Position numbers and translations under genes: made by a program
Origin: Vandiemenella viatica
Taxonomy: Eukaryota; Arthropoda; Insecta; Orthoptera; Morabidae
Assembly: GCA_031002005.1 (NCBI GenBank)
Contig: CM061914.1
Span: 189,118,685 to 189,182,684 of the forward strand
Reading direction: 5' to 3'
DNA: 64,000 nucleotides
Part shown: positions 21,002-30,984 of the stretch, piece after piece
Layout: each line of letters opens with the position of its first letter
Numbering within the stretch: the first letter of the stretch is position 1
The notes under the pieces: model-generated
What the model was told of the DNA's origin: nothing
Databases searched by the model: none
Seen by the model: only the letters and a program-made list of their open reading frames with translations

Positions 21002-21147
21002 GTTAACTCTTACATGCAAGGACAAGACACTGACTGACTCGCGAACCAGTCGTGGCTCCTATAAATAGCCTGTTGTCAAGGGATTTATAGAAGCCAGGAC
21101 TGGCTTGCGAGTCAGTCAGTGTCTTGTCCATGTATGTAAGAGTTAAC

Positions 21148-21180
21148 CTGATGAAGGCAACGATGGCAGTTGCCGAAACG
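21148..21180 (+). ncRNA. Hammerhead-like motif 3 (right arm)
   Basis: Same core and 6-bp stem II as the left arm, but it is followed by GAAACGTTTTTAAAAG, so the stem I pairing is weakened. Confidence 0.5.
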
Positions 21181-21586
21181 TTTTTAAAAGAAAAAGAACT
21201 AAATAAATCAATTAACAGGCAGAAAACTCAAGAGTTATTTATTTCAACAATACGCCGGGAAAAACTAAAATGTCATATAATGTATTGTTTTTTAATACAT
21301 TGGTTTTCACTACTTTGGCCATTACAAAATTAACATATTTTGCAAAATTGTGATGAATATAGCGGGCCGCAAAAATGTTCAAGGTGTGCTGCGGGTTCGC
21401 CACCCCTGGTCTGTACTTTGACTGCTGTCCAAGCGCAACGCGTCATACTTATGATTGCAGTTATGCTGTTAACATCAGCATGTTGGTGACGCGAACTCAA
21501 AAGATTTCACCCATTCAAATGATTCCAACGCGCATAACATACGCGCAACATAGCATGTCGCTGATTCGAATTTATAGCTTTACTAG

Positions 21587-22504
21587 CTCGTACCCGCGAC
21601 TTCGTACGCGTGGATTAAGATTTTTTTTTTGCCAGAATTGAATATAGAAAGTTGTTGGTAACGAAGGATTGGACCGAAACAACACCGAGTCGGCATAATA
21701 TGACAGGAAAGCTATCACTATATCATTGTACCGTCGAACCTGTCTCTTGAAGAGAATCAGTTTCCAACATGTTTCTGTCACCATTCGATAAGGTCTCAAA
21801 ATTTCGTGACTACAACTGTTAATCATACTGGAAAAAATGTCCTGTGCCCTTCATACAGATTTTCTTGTCAAATTCCATCAGTATCGATATTGCCATTTGG
21901 TCGTCAGAACGTAATAAAAAGACAGAGACTTACTTCCGTATTTATAGTATTATTACTGCGGTTCACACACACACACACACTGACTGCGAACGACCCCTGA
22001 GGGATCATTATAACGTAAAAAAGTATACACCTACAGCATTGCAAGACTACCTACGATTTGCGTCGCATTGCACCCCTAACTTTGTAATATCTACAGTTTA
22101 ACATTCAATCCGAATAACCGACGGCCCAGGCGTGACTCATACGATCAAAAACAATTTTTAAAAATCTTAGCCTCCACTGATATTTGAACCGGAGACCACG
22201 ACCCAAACATTAGTAAGCCAGCGCTTTAGCCCCTGAGCTACATGACCGCTACACGGAAAAACGGCAGAGAGACCTCCATATCCAACGCGTCTGTCTATCG
22301 CCGTTCAGTAGTATTTCGAAATTATGAGATAACATGTATTATTTATACAGATAATGTTTCAACCAAATGTAGACAGTATTTTTCTCCTCGTTTCAAAGGA
22401 TAAGTGTGCAAAGTTTCATCGAGATCGGATGAAAATTGTGGATTTGTATAAAGAACAAACATACTAAAAAACAAACATACATACATTCATCTTTATATAT
22501 ATAG
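21587..22504 (+). repeat. Dispersed repeat beginning ACTAGCTCGTACCCGCGACTTCG
   Basis: The start ACTAGCTCGTACCCGCGACT is matched at 63217 (ACTAGCTGTTACCCACGACT). The end has GTTTCATCGAGATCGGATG and TTGTATAAAG, then ACATACATACATTCATC and TATATATATAGATT. Inside lies a minus-strand tRNA-like segment (22170-22250: TTTGAACCGGAGACCAC to CCCTGAGCTACATGACC) with T-arm and D-arm resemblance but no intact tRNA. The class is uncertain (SINE or LINE-like). Confidence 0.55.
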
Positions 22505-22510
22505 ATTCCC

Positions 22511-23073
22511 GTACAAATATCGCCCAAAGTGCGTATAGAAGTTTTCACTTCAAAAATGTGGTGAACAAGGAAATTTTCCCAAAAAAGTATTTTTTTTTAA
22601 AATTATTTATTTGATCTTAGGTCTTGAATAGACCATACAGTCAGTCTGGTGGAGTTACAAGTTAATAATATTTAAAAATATATAGATATATATGTGCACT
22701 AAATATGTATGTCACTGTCCTTAATGATGCAATAGATTTTGTTGCAAGTAGTTCTCTAATACTGGTTGGAAGTGACTGCTGTGCTCGCAAAAGAGACTTG
22801 AATGTTGATTGCTGTTACTGAAAATTAGTATTTAATCAATATATTTGCTAGTTGATTAACGATATCCTCTGACTTTTCTTATTTCACTGGCGTCACTCCT
22901 CGTCGACGTTGAGGTCGTTAGAGGCTAAGTATTCCTCCGTCGGGAAGCTCCAACCACAGAGCCTTTTACATCTGGCCCCAGTTTTTACTGTTCATTATAA
23001 GCCTTTTCTCTGGAATAATAACTTCATATTTTATACCCATATAACAAGGCGAACGGTGGCCTGCGAGAAGAAG
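22511..23073. other. Unassigned DNA with a SINE tail scrap
   Basis: A 30-bp minus-strand SINE subfamily i scrap, CCTCGTCGACGTTGAGGTCG then TTAGAGGC, lies at about 22897-22925. Nothing else recognised. Confidence 0.45.
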
Positions 23074-23324
23074 TTTTTTTTTTTTTTTTATGTCTCTACG
23101 CCTCGTCGACGTCGAGGTCATTAGAGGCGGGATGGGACTGGGAACTAGGAACGGGAAGGAATTCGGCCATGGCCTTTTGAAGGAAGCATCCCGGCATTCG
23201 CCTTGAGTGATTTGGGGAAACCATGGAAAACCCAAATCTGGATGCCCGGACGGGGATTCGAACCGCCGCGCCGTCCTCCCGAATGCGAGGCCAGAGCGTT
23301 AACCGCTCACCCACCACACTCGGT
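23074..23324 (-). mobile_element. tRNA-headed SINE, subfamily i (copy F)
   Basis: Minus-strand copy from poly-T (23074) to ACCACACTCGGT (23324). The hairpin CGCCTC...GAGGCG is intact. A GCCG duplication lies next to the B box. A short flanking match CGAGAA may be the remaining target duplication. Confidence 0.9.
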
Positions 23325-23814
23325 ACGAGAAATTTTGCAGTTTTATTCGTTCTAAAAAGTTTGTTCAGCAGACACAAGCATACATTCATTTTATTTCTTT
23401 TTTTCCCCCTCTCAAATCCTCGTTTCTCCGGTAGTGACGTAAATACAGTTTAGTAGCCTACAAACAGACACAAACAAAGTTGTCCCAAACCAGCGTTGAC
23501 GTAGCACGCCCGGTTGCAACTTCCACTCTAAGGAAATAAGTTTTACGCCCTCCTGCATCGTATTGCAGTTATTTTACGCCGGAAGTTTGCACGCGGGCAG
23601 AATATTCCAGCGGACACATATCTTAAATATATTTCTCTTCTTCACTGACAACTTTACTTGCTCAGGGCGCTTGTACACTGAAAGAAGGCCAAGACGATTT
23701 TTTTCCGAAAGGACACCATGTCACACTGATTCAAGATACCAGCTGGTCGACGTAGAAAGCATTAAGCAACAACTAAACAGCTACGAAACTACCTAACGGG
23801 CAACCAATTATTAC
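23325..23814. other. Unassigned DNA
   Basis: No recognised feature. Confidence 0.3.
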
Positions 23815-24370
23815 TATTATTATTACAGCTTTATCAATCCCTATTTCAGGATGTAGCCTCTTTAAGCCAATGAGCTATATAATACAATTTAATTCTAAGT
23901 TCTTTTGTTGCAGTTCACTCCAGGCTGATCGATCTTGAGCCACCCTCTTCCAGTTCACGCCTGTAACTCGACGTATATCCTTATCCCAGCGATCCGGGGG
24001 TCTTTCTCTTGCTCTTTTCAGGTTCCTTGTTATCCAATCCAGTACTACCGTAGTCCATCTGTCGTCTACTTTTGCCAGCAATATGACCAGCCCATTGCCA
24101 TTTTTGGGTCATGACTCTTTTTAAGATGTCTGTCACTTTGGTTATTGAACGTATGTGCACGGCCATTTTCCTGTCTCTTCTTGTAAGGCCTACCATTGCT
24201 TTTTCCATACTTAGCTTGGCAGTTCTCAGTTTTTGCTTCGTGTGACTATTTACGGTCCAAGTCTGGCAGGCGAATGTGAGGACTGGTAAAACGCATTGTT
24301 CAAATACCTGTTTTTTAAGATGTACTGGCATGTTAGATTTAAAAACTATGGAATTTCTTTCTAGCAATCA
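23815..24370 (-). mobile_element. LINE-E 3' end
   Basis: Minus-strand protein VLPVLTFACQTWTVNSHTKQ, then LTRRDRKMAVHIRSITKVTD, TQKWQWAGHIAGK and, in a second frame, DDRWTTVVLDWITRNLKRAR and VTGVNWKRVAQDRSAWSELQ. The 3' end at about 23820-23890 (GTAGCCTCTTTAAGCC) matches the ends at 46742 and 62712. One frameshift. Confidence 0.88.
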
Positions 24371-24396
24371 AAATAATATAAATTTAATAAAGAATA

Positions 24397-24622
24397 ACTG
24401 CAGCTGCCTGGTGGATCAGGGTTAACGGGTACGACTGGAGATCGAAAGGAACCGGGTTTGAATCCCGATCTGGGATGGGATTTTCAAAGATCCTTAATAC
24501 TACCTTCACCTCTCGCACAGATTCTGTGCAAATTGAAGTTCGCCAAAATTCTTCTGCGGTTTCAGTTCCACGTTAAACTTTCTTGTGGAAATTACCCCAG
24601 GACCCACTAAGTAACTGACATG
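24397..24622 (+). mobile_element. SINE family 2, copy 1 (tRNA-headed)
   Basis: The head reads GCCTGGTGGATCAGGGTTAA, then CCGGGTTTGAATCCCGATCT (B-box region). The shared body is GGGATTTTCAAAGATCC...CCTTCAC. It is unrelated in body to the abundant SINE. A second copy is at 55996. Confidence 0.75.
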
Positions 24623-24812
24623 ATTTTTTTTACTTATGGATTTACGCCTCGTCGACGTTGAGGTCATTAGAGGCGGGTTGAGAATGGGGACAGGGAAGTG
24701 GGAGGAATTCGGCCATGGTCTTTGAAGGAAGTATCCCAGCAATCGCCTGAAGTGATTTGGGGGAAACCATGGAAAACCCAAATCTGGATGTCCGGACGAG
24801 GATTCGAACCAT
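24623..24812 (-). mobile_element. tRNA-headed SINE, subfamily i (copy G), head-truncated
   Basis: The minus-strand copy runs from poly-T and TACTTATGGATTTACGCCTC to the B box (GATTCGAACC), where it stops. The A-box part is missing. It abuts SINE family 2 on the left. Confidence 0.88.
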
Positions 24813-24819
24813 TTTGGTA

Positions 24820-24905
24820 CGAGTGCCAGGTATTTGAATAAATTACCAAGTGAAGTAATGAATAACTTATCGAAAACGCTGAAAGAAACTCGTTTTCTGT
24901 TATGA
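24820..24905 (+). mobile_element. LINE-A 3' scrap
   Basis: AATAAATTACCAAGTGAAGTAATGAATAAC resembles the LINE-A tail sequence seen at 28903-28940. Too short to say more. Confidence 0.45.
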
Positions 24906-25009
24906 CTCGAAGCTTTGTCGAGAAGCATACATATAGGATAATTATAGAAAAACCTCAGCAGGTGAACAAAGTAGTGATGAAAGTTTATATCAACATCAGG
25001 AAGGCCTTT

Positions 25010-25717
25010 CAAAATGCCTACAGTATTAAAGAATTCAAAAGTTCACTTGAAGTATGTATCTGTTTGGATTTTGTTAACAATGGTAACAATGTTGAGTTGG
25101 CAACACTGCACGACAATGTCAGTCCCGCACAGTTGTAGCGTGGAATGGCCAGACGAGAGTGAGAGGAAAAAAAAATGATGGAACGTCGGCACCATAAGAA
25201 AGTCATTTTTCAAGTGTGTTTTGAGCCATAGCAAAGAGAACGGATTTTTGGAAAAGTAGCAATGTTTTTTTGTTTTAGGTGAACGACAAACGCGTCGAGT
25301 AATAAAAATAAACAAGTTGGAGCGGACATTCATAATCCTTATTCGAGTGTGTGTGTAACTATTAATGTACTTTTATTACATGTATGATTTTGCATGTGTA
25401 ACTGTAATGATAGTATTGTTTTTCGAGTATCCTTGGCAGCAAGGAGAATACTGGGTGATAGGAAATGCGCTGTCAAAGAAGTTCTATTGTAACAATAGGT
25501 AACGGCAACAGATCTACTCTAGCTTGTGTTGTTCACTGCCAGTAGACCACTACAGATGTTTTCGCACCTATTTTTACAATACAATCCCGGCGGTATATCC
25601 GTGACTACTTAATTGCAATGTTTGAACTGTCTAGTTTTTGGGCACACAAAAGAAACAATCAGCAATCAACCACAAGGAATTAAAAAAAGAATCATCCAAT
25701 TCATTAGGCAGCATTCC
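25010..25717. other. Intergenic DNA 3' of the ODF3-like gene
   Basis: This includes the 3' side of the minus-strand gene. No AATAAA was found on the minus strand just beyond the stop codon. No repeat recognised. Confidence 0.35.
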
Positions 25718-26072
25718 TCAGGTGGTGTTTGAGAAATAAAGCACCGGGTAGGGTTTGTACTTTTTTAATAGTTCCTTACAGTCGAGCTTGGGCTCAGGCT
25801 TGTGGTCGGGCGGACAGTACCAGGGAGGGTACTTGTTGTCTGCGCCCGAGCCGGGCTGCACAGCGCACGGCGACCTCTTCTGCCTGAAGCTGACATGGCG
25901 CGGGGTCGGAGGGAGCGGGCTGTAGGCGGCGGGCCCCGGGGAGAGTGACTTGGGGTCCGGAGGGAAGACCCGCGGGTGGATGCTGTACCGCGGCACGCAG
26001 CGCTTGTCCTTGGGACTGTAGCGGCACGGGTCCGGCGTCACGAAGAACTTCGGCTCGCGGCCTCTCCAGCGC
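25718..26072 (-). CDS. ODF3/CIMAP-like SHIPPO-repeat protein, terminal exon
   Basis: Last coding exon of the only supported host gene. The acceptor is TTGCAG immediately upstream of 26072, and the stop is TAA at 25718. The exon starts in phase with one base completing ATG from the previous exon, giving YGM|RWRGREPKFF. It carries the repeat-like segments TPDPCRYSPKDKRCVPRYSI and SPGPAAYSPLPPTP, typical Pro-Gly-Pro (STPGR/SHIPPO) repeats. These proteins bind the inner or outer surface of axonemal microtubules in cilia and sperm flagella; this role is from the family, not the sequence. The C-terminus (CKELLKKYKPYPVLYFS) is lysine- and tyrosine-rich. GC content is far above the surroundings, which supports an exon. 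Confidence is high that this is coding, moderate on the exact ODF3 member. Confidence 0.88.
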
Positions 26073-26259
26073 CTGCAACACCACGACCATCAGTACACCA
26101 TGGGGGCATATGCGACGTCTAGTCTCCTAGTACTAAATGCCGAAGCAAAGAGCATGACCGCTAGACATCTCAAGGTGAGGAAGACATCGATTTTATTTGA
26201 CAAATCATCATTCAGTCGATCATAATGTCCTTCTAACTAATACAGAAACAAATAAAATA

Positions 26260-26797
26260 TACAGAGTTAGTCTAAATGATTCATTCGGCTTCAAAACAAT
26301 GTTAATTGAAAAGTATGCGATCTACAAAGACGAGTGATATATGAAAAGATACATAAACTCTCCACATTTAAAAGCCCACTTGGTGTCTGACTTGCTCGCT
26401 AGATGGCAGCAGTGGATGGCGGAAAAGCAGGAAAAGAGTTTGTCGTGGCCCCCCAGGTCACCAAGTCTGATCACATGTGATTTCTTCTTGGGGGGTTATA
26501 TGAAGAACGAAGTTTATATACCCTCAATGCCAACAACACTGTAAGAATTACAGGAACTGATCACTGCTGCTGTGATGGACACTGATGCAAACATGCTATC
26601 GAACATATGGACGGAACTGGATTACCATTTCTATGTGAGCCGGGTGATTAAGGGTGCATACATTGAACATTTATAGTATGTACCAGAAGCTTGGAGAGTT
26701 TATGTACCTTTTCATGTATCTCTGGCCGTTGTAGGTCGTTTACATCTCAATACACAGTATTTCGAAACCTGATGAATCATTTAGGCTAACCCTATAT
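26260..26797 (+). mobile_element. Tc/mariner deletion derivative with about 105-bp inverted termini, intronic
   Basis: The termini start ACAGAGTTAGTCTAAATGATTC and the complement of GAATCATTTAGGCTAACCCT. Inverted similarity extends about 105 bp inward on each side, to CATAAACTCTCC. Between them, 26341-26544 encodes a transposase C-terminal piece: WPPRSPSLITCDFFLGGYMK and NEVYIPSMPTTL. TA lies at the ends, followed on the right by a CA/TA microsatellite. It lies in the last intron of the ODF3-like gene, on the opposite strand. Confidence 0.85.
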
Positions 26798-26800
26798 ACA

Positions 26801-27218
26801 CACACACACACATATATATATGTGTGTGTATATATTACGTGCATCTTCAGTAATTTCGACATACAATATTTTGTGGATTGTCCATGAACAATTTTCTTTT
26901 AGTAGGGGTTGTTACAATTATTATAATGATCAAGAAAGTATTTTTTTTTTTTTTTTTACGATTTCGGACAGATAATGGACGATTTTTCTCGATGCAATGT
27001 TCGTCTTTGCTTGCTACATGTTGTACTAAATTATATTTCTTTGTATTTTCTAACTGAGAACTACTTACTAAGTAAAACTATACCTTCTTCATACCACAAC
27101 TGAATTGTTCACGATAACAAGCGAGAAAAAGGAACCTACTTTAGCGCTGTGGACTGTACTTTTTGGGGTTTGTACACTGATCGTGTTGATTGTGAGGTTC
27201 ACGGACTGAGAGACTCAC
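26801..27218. other. Intron sequence
   Basis: Remainder of the last intron of the minus-strand gene: a CA/TA microsatellite at 26797-26835 and a poly-T at 26941-26957. No other element recognised. Confidence 0.5.
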
Positions 27219-27408
27219 ATGCCGTAGCAGGGTGAGGCGGGCTTGTCGGGCACCCCCGGGCCCAGGCAGGAGGGGATGTCGTACTGGTTGGCGGCGGGGG
27301 TGAAGACCGGCGGCTTCTTGGGGTGTCTGAAGACCATCGAGAAGGCTGGGGACGTGGCGGCGTAGTCCTCAGGGCGGTACGTGCCCGGAGCAGGTGTCTG
27401 GAACTTCT
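27219..27408 (-). CDS. ODF3/CIMAP-like SHIPPO-repeat protein, penultimate exon
   Basis: The acceptor TTGGCAG ends at 27409 and the donor is GCAT|GTGAGT at 27219/27218. The exon is 190 bp. It enters with two bases (AG) completing a Lys codon begun by the upstream exon, and leaves with AT, completed by the G of the next exon. So the three exons splice without a frame break. The product segment has FQTPAPGTYRPEDYAATSP, then MVFRHPKKPPVFTPAANQYD and LGPGVPDKPASPCYGM. Each block follows the [P/A]-P-G-x-Y pattern of SHIPPO repeats. GC-rich codons contrast with the AT-rich introns. The alternative of a processed pseudogene is excluded by the introns. Confidence 0.88.
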
Positions 27409-28030
27409 CTGCCAACAAACAAGTGTTCAACGCCTCTCTTCATCTCTATTATCTTTATTACCTTTTCGATAACAGTTCTCCAGAATGACTCGCGTTGAAC
27501 CAGAATAGTCGATTCAGTGAAACATATTTGGTCTAATGTCCGCTAAAAATAACCAAAAAACTCACATACAGCGAACATGAATAAAGACCAATAACGAAAG
27601 TGGTCAGTAAAATGCCTAAAAAGCAAATAAACCGTAATGCGTAAATTTTGTTCAAGCAACAACATTAGTGAAAGTTGTAATTAAACTCAAATTTATCCTA
27701 AGCCGAAATGACAATTGGCATTCGTGGTTACAGCAGAGACTATGAGTAATTTAATTATTTTTTTAAGTTGCTTTAATTAGTAACATGTTACTGAAAAGCA
27801 GACCCACGTTTTTTCAGCCGCAAAATATATTAATTTTTTTTAAACTATGAAACGCTATGAAAAGCAAGCTTAATGAATGTATTATGCCAATTAATTTGGT
27901 AGCAGTTGCTTAGTTATTAAATTGTAGACATAAACACGAATTTCTTCTAATGGTATCTCTGGTCGCTGTTTTGCGAGCGAAGGCTGACACGTGACACCGT
28001 TCTCCAGCCAATAGCTATTGAGGTGAGTGG
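27409..28030. other. Intron sequence
   Basis: AT-rich intron of the minus-strand gene. No repeat recognised before the LINE-A fragment. Confidence 0.4.
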
Positions 28031-29050
28031 ATGAGTGATCTTACCAAATTATATAGTAGACGAGGCGTGGAAAGATATTGGTGGTAGAATTAAGGGAGTT
28101 GCGTGGAAGGGTAAAGATGACCATGACTACAAGCTGACACTCGATTTCAGGCACAGGGGTGTGGGAAAACTTTCTTTTGTAGGGAAGGGTATAAGGGATT
28201 GGAGGGAACTGCACCACTTTCGCAACCTGCCAGAAACTGGTACTAACCTGTTGAAATTTACATCAGTAGCTTCGTCAACATGTCCTCTTCACGTTTTGCG
28301 ATCATACGTTCCGAAAAAGTTGCCAGGAATTTAGTTAAAAATGCCAAAATATGACATGACGAACAGCCGTTACATGCCGCCAACGTTAAAAAAATCAGTG
28401 ACAGTTTCTTAAAATGTTGATTTAATCCTTTGTCGTAATGTTTTCATGCCTTTTCAGCTCTACTCCTTTGTGAAAAGTCGCACAAAATTGACAAACACGC
28501 AATATTTATCCGAGTTGTAATACATAGCAACGAGCAACCAGAGATAATCGATTGCATCGCCTTTGCGTGTTGTATGCCGCATAGCCAAAATTTCGTAATT
28601 TTTTATCACTTGGTCCAGGCTGTATTTCAACCTAACCACGATTTCTATGACAAAACTAAACTGTTTAGGTTGAAACGATCCCTGTACCGATAATTTTTAT
28701 GTTATTTTAGCAGTGCTGAAAGCATTTATCAGTTGCTCAGCCTTTCATATTTCCGCATTTTTAATTAAATTCCTGGCGACTTTTCCGGAATGTATGATCG
28801 CAAAACGTGAAGAGGACATGTTGACGAAGCTATCGATGTAAATTTCAACAGGTTGGTACCAGTTTCTGGCAGGTTGTGAAAATTGTGCAGTTCCCGGATT
28901 GGAATAAATTACCAGGAGAATGGTGAATAATTTACCAAATTCGCTACAAAAATTGAAAGTGGAAATTAGTAGAGGGAAATGTAGGTGGGAAAAAGAAAGG
29001 AGAAAAATGGATGTCTAGGGAAATTGCAACTGGAGCAATTAAATAAAGTT
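28031..29050 (+). mobile_element. LINE-A 3' end, split by a foldback element, intronic
   Basis: Block 1 (28031-28203) reads DEAWKDIGGRIKGVAWKGKD, then LTLDFRHRGVGKLSFVGKGI and RDW. Block 2 (28896-29050) continues with NKLPG and the untranslated end. An 8-bp duplication GGATTGGA marks where 28204-28895 inserted. It lies in the intron between the 219-bp and 190-bp exons of the ODF3-like gene, antisense to it. Confidence 0.85.
28204..28895. mobile_element. Foldback DNA element with GGGAACTGCAC termini, 8-bp duplication
   Basis: 692 bp. The arms of about 150 bp are inverted copies: GGGAACTGCACCACTTTCGC at the left, and the complement of CAATTTTCACAACCTGCCAG toward the right end. Perfect 8-bp duplication GGATTGGA (28196-28203 and 28896-28903). 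The inner part contains TCCAGGCTGTATTTCAACCT, shared with 31100-32428 and 39780. No transposase. Superfamily not identifiable. Confidence 0.88.
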
Positions 29051-29137
29051 TATTAAAGCAAGGGAATTGCGTTGAAGGGCAGCGGACTAAGAACTGTTTC
29101 CCGCACATGAGCCTCGCTATTCCGCTGCGGTACTCAC

Positions 29138-29356
29138 TGAGGTCCTGGGGCCGGCTCTTCATGGAGATGCCGTGCAGCTTGTGCACCCCTTTGTAGGTGA
29201 CTCCTGGTGGCACGGCGTGGCAGGGTCCGGGGCTCACGGAGCCGTACTTGGTCCGGGTGACGCCCGCCATGCTGTACCCCGGGGCTCTGTTTCGGGTCGG
29301 GTCGTGGTCCTTCAGGCCGCATGTCCCCGGCAACAGCACGGCTCCAGGGCCAGGAC
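29138..29356 (-). CDS. ODF3/CIMAP-like SHIPPO-repeat protein, upstream exon (first one visible)
   Basis: The acceptor CTGTTGCAG ends at 29357 and the donor is GACCTCA|GTGAGTA at 29138/29137. The exon is 219 bp. It begins with GT of a Gly codon, so at least one coding exon lies further upstream. The product segment is GPGPGAVLLPGTCGLKDHDP, then TRNRAPGYSMAG, then SPGPCHAVPPGVTYKGVHKL and ISMKSRPQDL. The APGYSMAG part follows the pattern near the N-terminus of vertebrate ODF3, where about 24 residues precede it. The missing piece is therefore probably short. With the two downstream exons the visible protein is about 254 residues, close to the ODF3 family size. I could not find the ATG exon in the next several kilobases; a LINE starts at 29505. 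Confidence 0.87.
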
Positions 29357-29504
29357 CTGCAACAGGCGGACGGCATAACGTGTGAGCAACAACAATGTGC
29401 CACACGCATACAGGGTGTCAAAAACAGTATCACAAACACTGACTACAAAAAACTAATTGCGCACCTGAGAAGAAACGTGTGGCAATCAAATAGAATCTCA
29501 AAAC

Positions 29505-30930
29505 TTACTTATTTATTTATCGTATGGTTAATTAACAAGGTACACAATAGAAAATGTACACTCTTTGGCAAAAAAAATTGACTGTGGTCGCCTGAGACTA
29601 AGTCCCTTATTTCGCACAATGTGGGATAATTGCGGGTATTCATTTCAGCGCCATCTGTTATTCATTTCCATAAGTCAATGCCTGCAACAAAATCTCCAGC
29701 GATGCCACATAGTGAAAAATAATGGACTTAGTCTCAGGCGCCCACAGTCAATTTTTTTTGCCAAAGAGTGTACATATCACAAGCTTGTACAGTTTCATAT
29801 CTCTAGATTTAATGTTTTAATCCAGTCAACTGCACTGATCGACGCATCATGTATTTGCGCCATTGTTCCCTTGTAGGCCCGAAGATGACAGTCAGCAACG
29901 ATGTGATTGATTGTCTGTAGGTGGCTCCACAGTCACAATTTGCAGAATCTACCCAGCCCCATTTGTGTAATAAGAAGGCGCATCTGCCTTGTCCTGTTCG
30001 AATCCGAATGATTATTCTCCATCGCCGCCTGGGGACATCGAAACCTTGTAACCTTACTGAGGGGTCCTCAACTAGATTTTTATTGGCTACTGATGACTGC
30101 TCCCATTGAGTTGTCCACAGCTTGTTGACGTTGAAAGAGGACTCTGTAAGGTTGATTGTTGTGCGCCATGGTGGTTTTCTTGATTTCAAGCGTTGGTGTT
30201 TTGCTTGAATCATGTCATGATTTATAGGCAGCTGAGAGTTCTTCAGGATTTTTTCCAGATTTTTAAGAGAGCTTCTGATCTTCTTAGTGCTTCTAGCACT
30301 GGAAGCCATATGGTGATCGTACTGTGAATACATCCCGTAATTATCCTCATTGCCTGATTGAGTTGCGCATCTATCTTCTTTGTATGGGCACTATTGATCC
30401 AGGATGGGCAGCAGTATTCAGCAACAGAGTATGACAGAGCTAAGGCTGTGGATCTTAGAATGTAGGCACTGTCTCCCCATAAAGTACCTGCAAGCTTATG
30501 GAGAATATTATAACTCGTTTTGACTTTGGAAGCCACGTCTGAGAGATGCTGTTTGAAAGTTATAGTTTTCACGAGTGTTATACCCAGATATTTTCGTGTA
30601 CTGCAATACGGCAACATTTGGCCTCTGATTTCTGGTTTATAATGCGATTGTCTGTTGTGCAAATGAAATGTTGAAATAACTGTTTTCTGAGGATTTAGAT
30701 GGAGGCACCATTTCTTGAAGTATTCATCTAACCTTTCCAGATGAGCTGATAAAGTTGTTTCTACGTCAGAAAAGTTGGGGTATTGGTTAACTAAACAAAT
30801 GTCATCAGAGTAAGTTAATTTTCTTGAAGATGTTTCCGGTATATCGTAAGTATACAAATTGAATAGGAGTGGTTGCAAAACAGATCTCAAAACTGAGGCG
30901 ATTAAACTGAAAAGCGGTCTGGACAACAAA
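29505..30930 (-). mobile_element. LINE-I, 5'-truncated RT and 3' end
   Basis: The minus strand from about 30930 gives RT remnants VLQPLLFNLYTYDIPETSS and LTYSDDICLVNQYPN (catalytic box YSDD for YADD), then KYLGITLVKTITFKQHLSDV, AEYCCPSWINSAHTKKID and, after a frameshift, WRIIIRIRTGQGRCAFLLHK and WGWVDSANCDCG. The 3' end is at about 29505 with an ATAAATAAATAAG-type tail. A TA-flanked MITE is inserted in the 3' part. A second partial copy is at 55265. Confidence 0.88.
29559..29770. mobile_element. Tc1/mariner-type MITE with 47-bp inverted termini
   Basis: 212 bp. The terminus CACTCTTTGGCAAAAAAAAT continues through TGACTGTGGTCGCC to about 47 bp and is matched inverted on the right (two differences or so). 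TA lies at 29557-29558 and 29771-29772. The related LINE at 55301-55310 (AAATGTACAT) shows the unoccupied site with a single TA. No coding capacity. Confidence 0.93.
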
Positions 30931-30984
30931 AGAATTTCGCCATAGCCATATTTGATTGACTCTTATTTAACTCGACGAGACAAA

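Larger units (their letters stand above)
20901..21276. mobile_element. Inverted-repeat hammerhead element with 11-bp target duplication
   Basis: Inserted in the hAT MITE; comparison with copy 1 gives the empty site. The flanks are a perfect 11-bp repeat ATAATGTATTG (20890-20900 and 21277-21287). The arms of about 160 bp (20901-21060 and about 21085-21247) are inverted copies, from TTGAAAATAAATAACTCTCG to ACTGACTCGCGA. The right side has an extra 29 bases (CAATACGCCGGGAAAAACTA...) with no partner on the left. No ORF of significance. The arms carry motif 3 twice. Confidence 0.9.
20613..21408. mobile_element. hAT-type MITE (CAGGGGTG family), copy 2, interrupted
   Basis: The termini are CAGCGGTGGCCAACCC and the complement of GGTTCGCCACCCCTG. 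The body matches 4677-5110 (CATAACTCCGCGGGCC on the left, AGCGGGCCGCAAAAATGTTCAAGG on the right). The flanks GTCTAACC and GTCTGTAC share only 5 of 8 bases, so the duplication is decayed. A 376-bp inverted-repeat element is inserted at 20901. Confidence 0.88.

Noticed and set aside
22170..22250. Possible minus-strand tRNA gene
   Set aside because: T- and D-arm resemblance only; no closed acceptor stem, and it lies in a dispersed repeat.
26780..26845. CTGATGA and TCTTCAG near a CA/TA repeat as further hammerheads
   Set aside because: No GAAACG partner and no stem II at the right distance.
28944..29405. 153-codon single-exon protein
   Set aside because: Splice signals at 29137 and 29357 show only the middle is exon; the rest is intron and LINE read-through.
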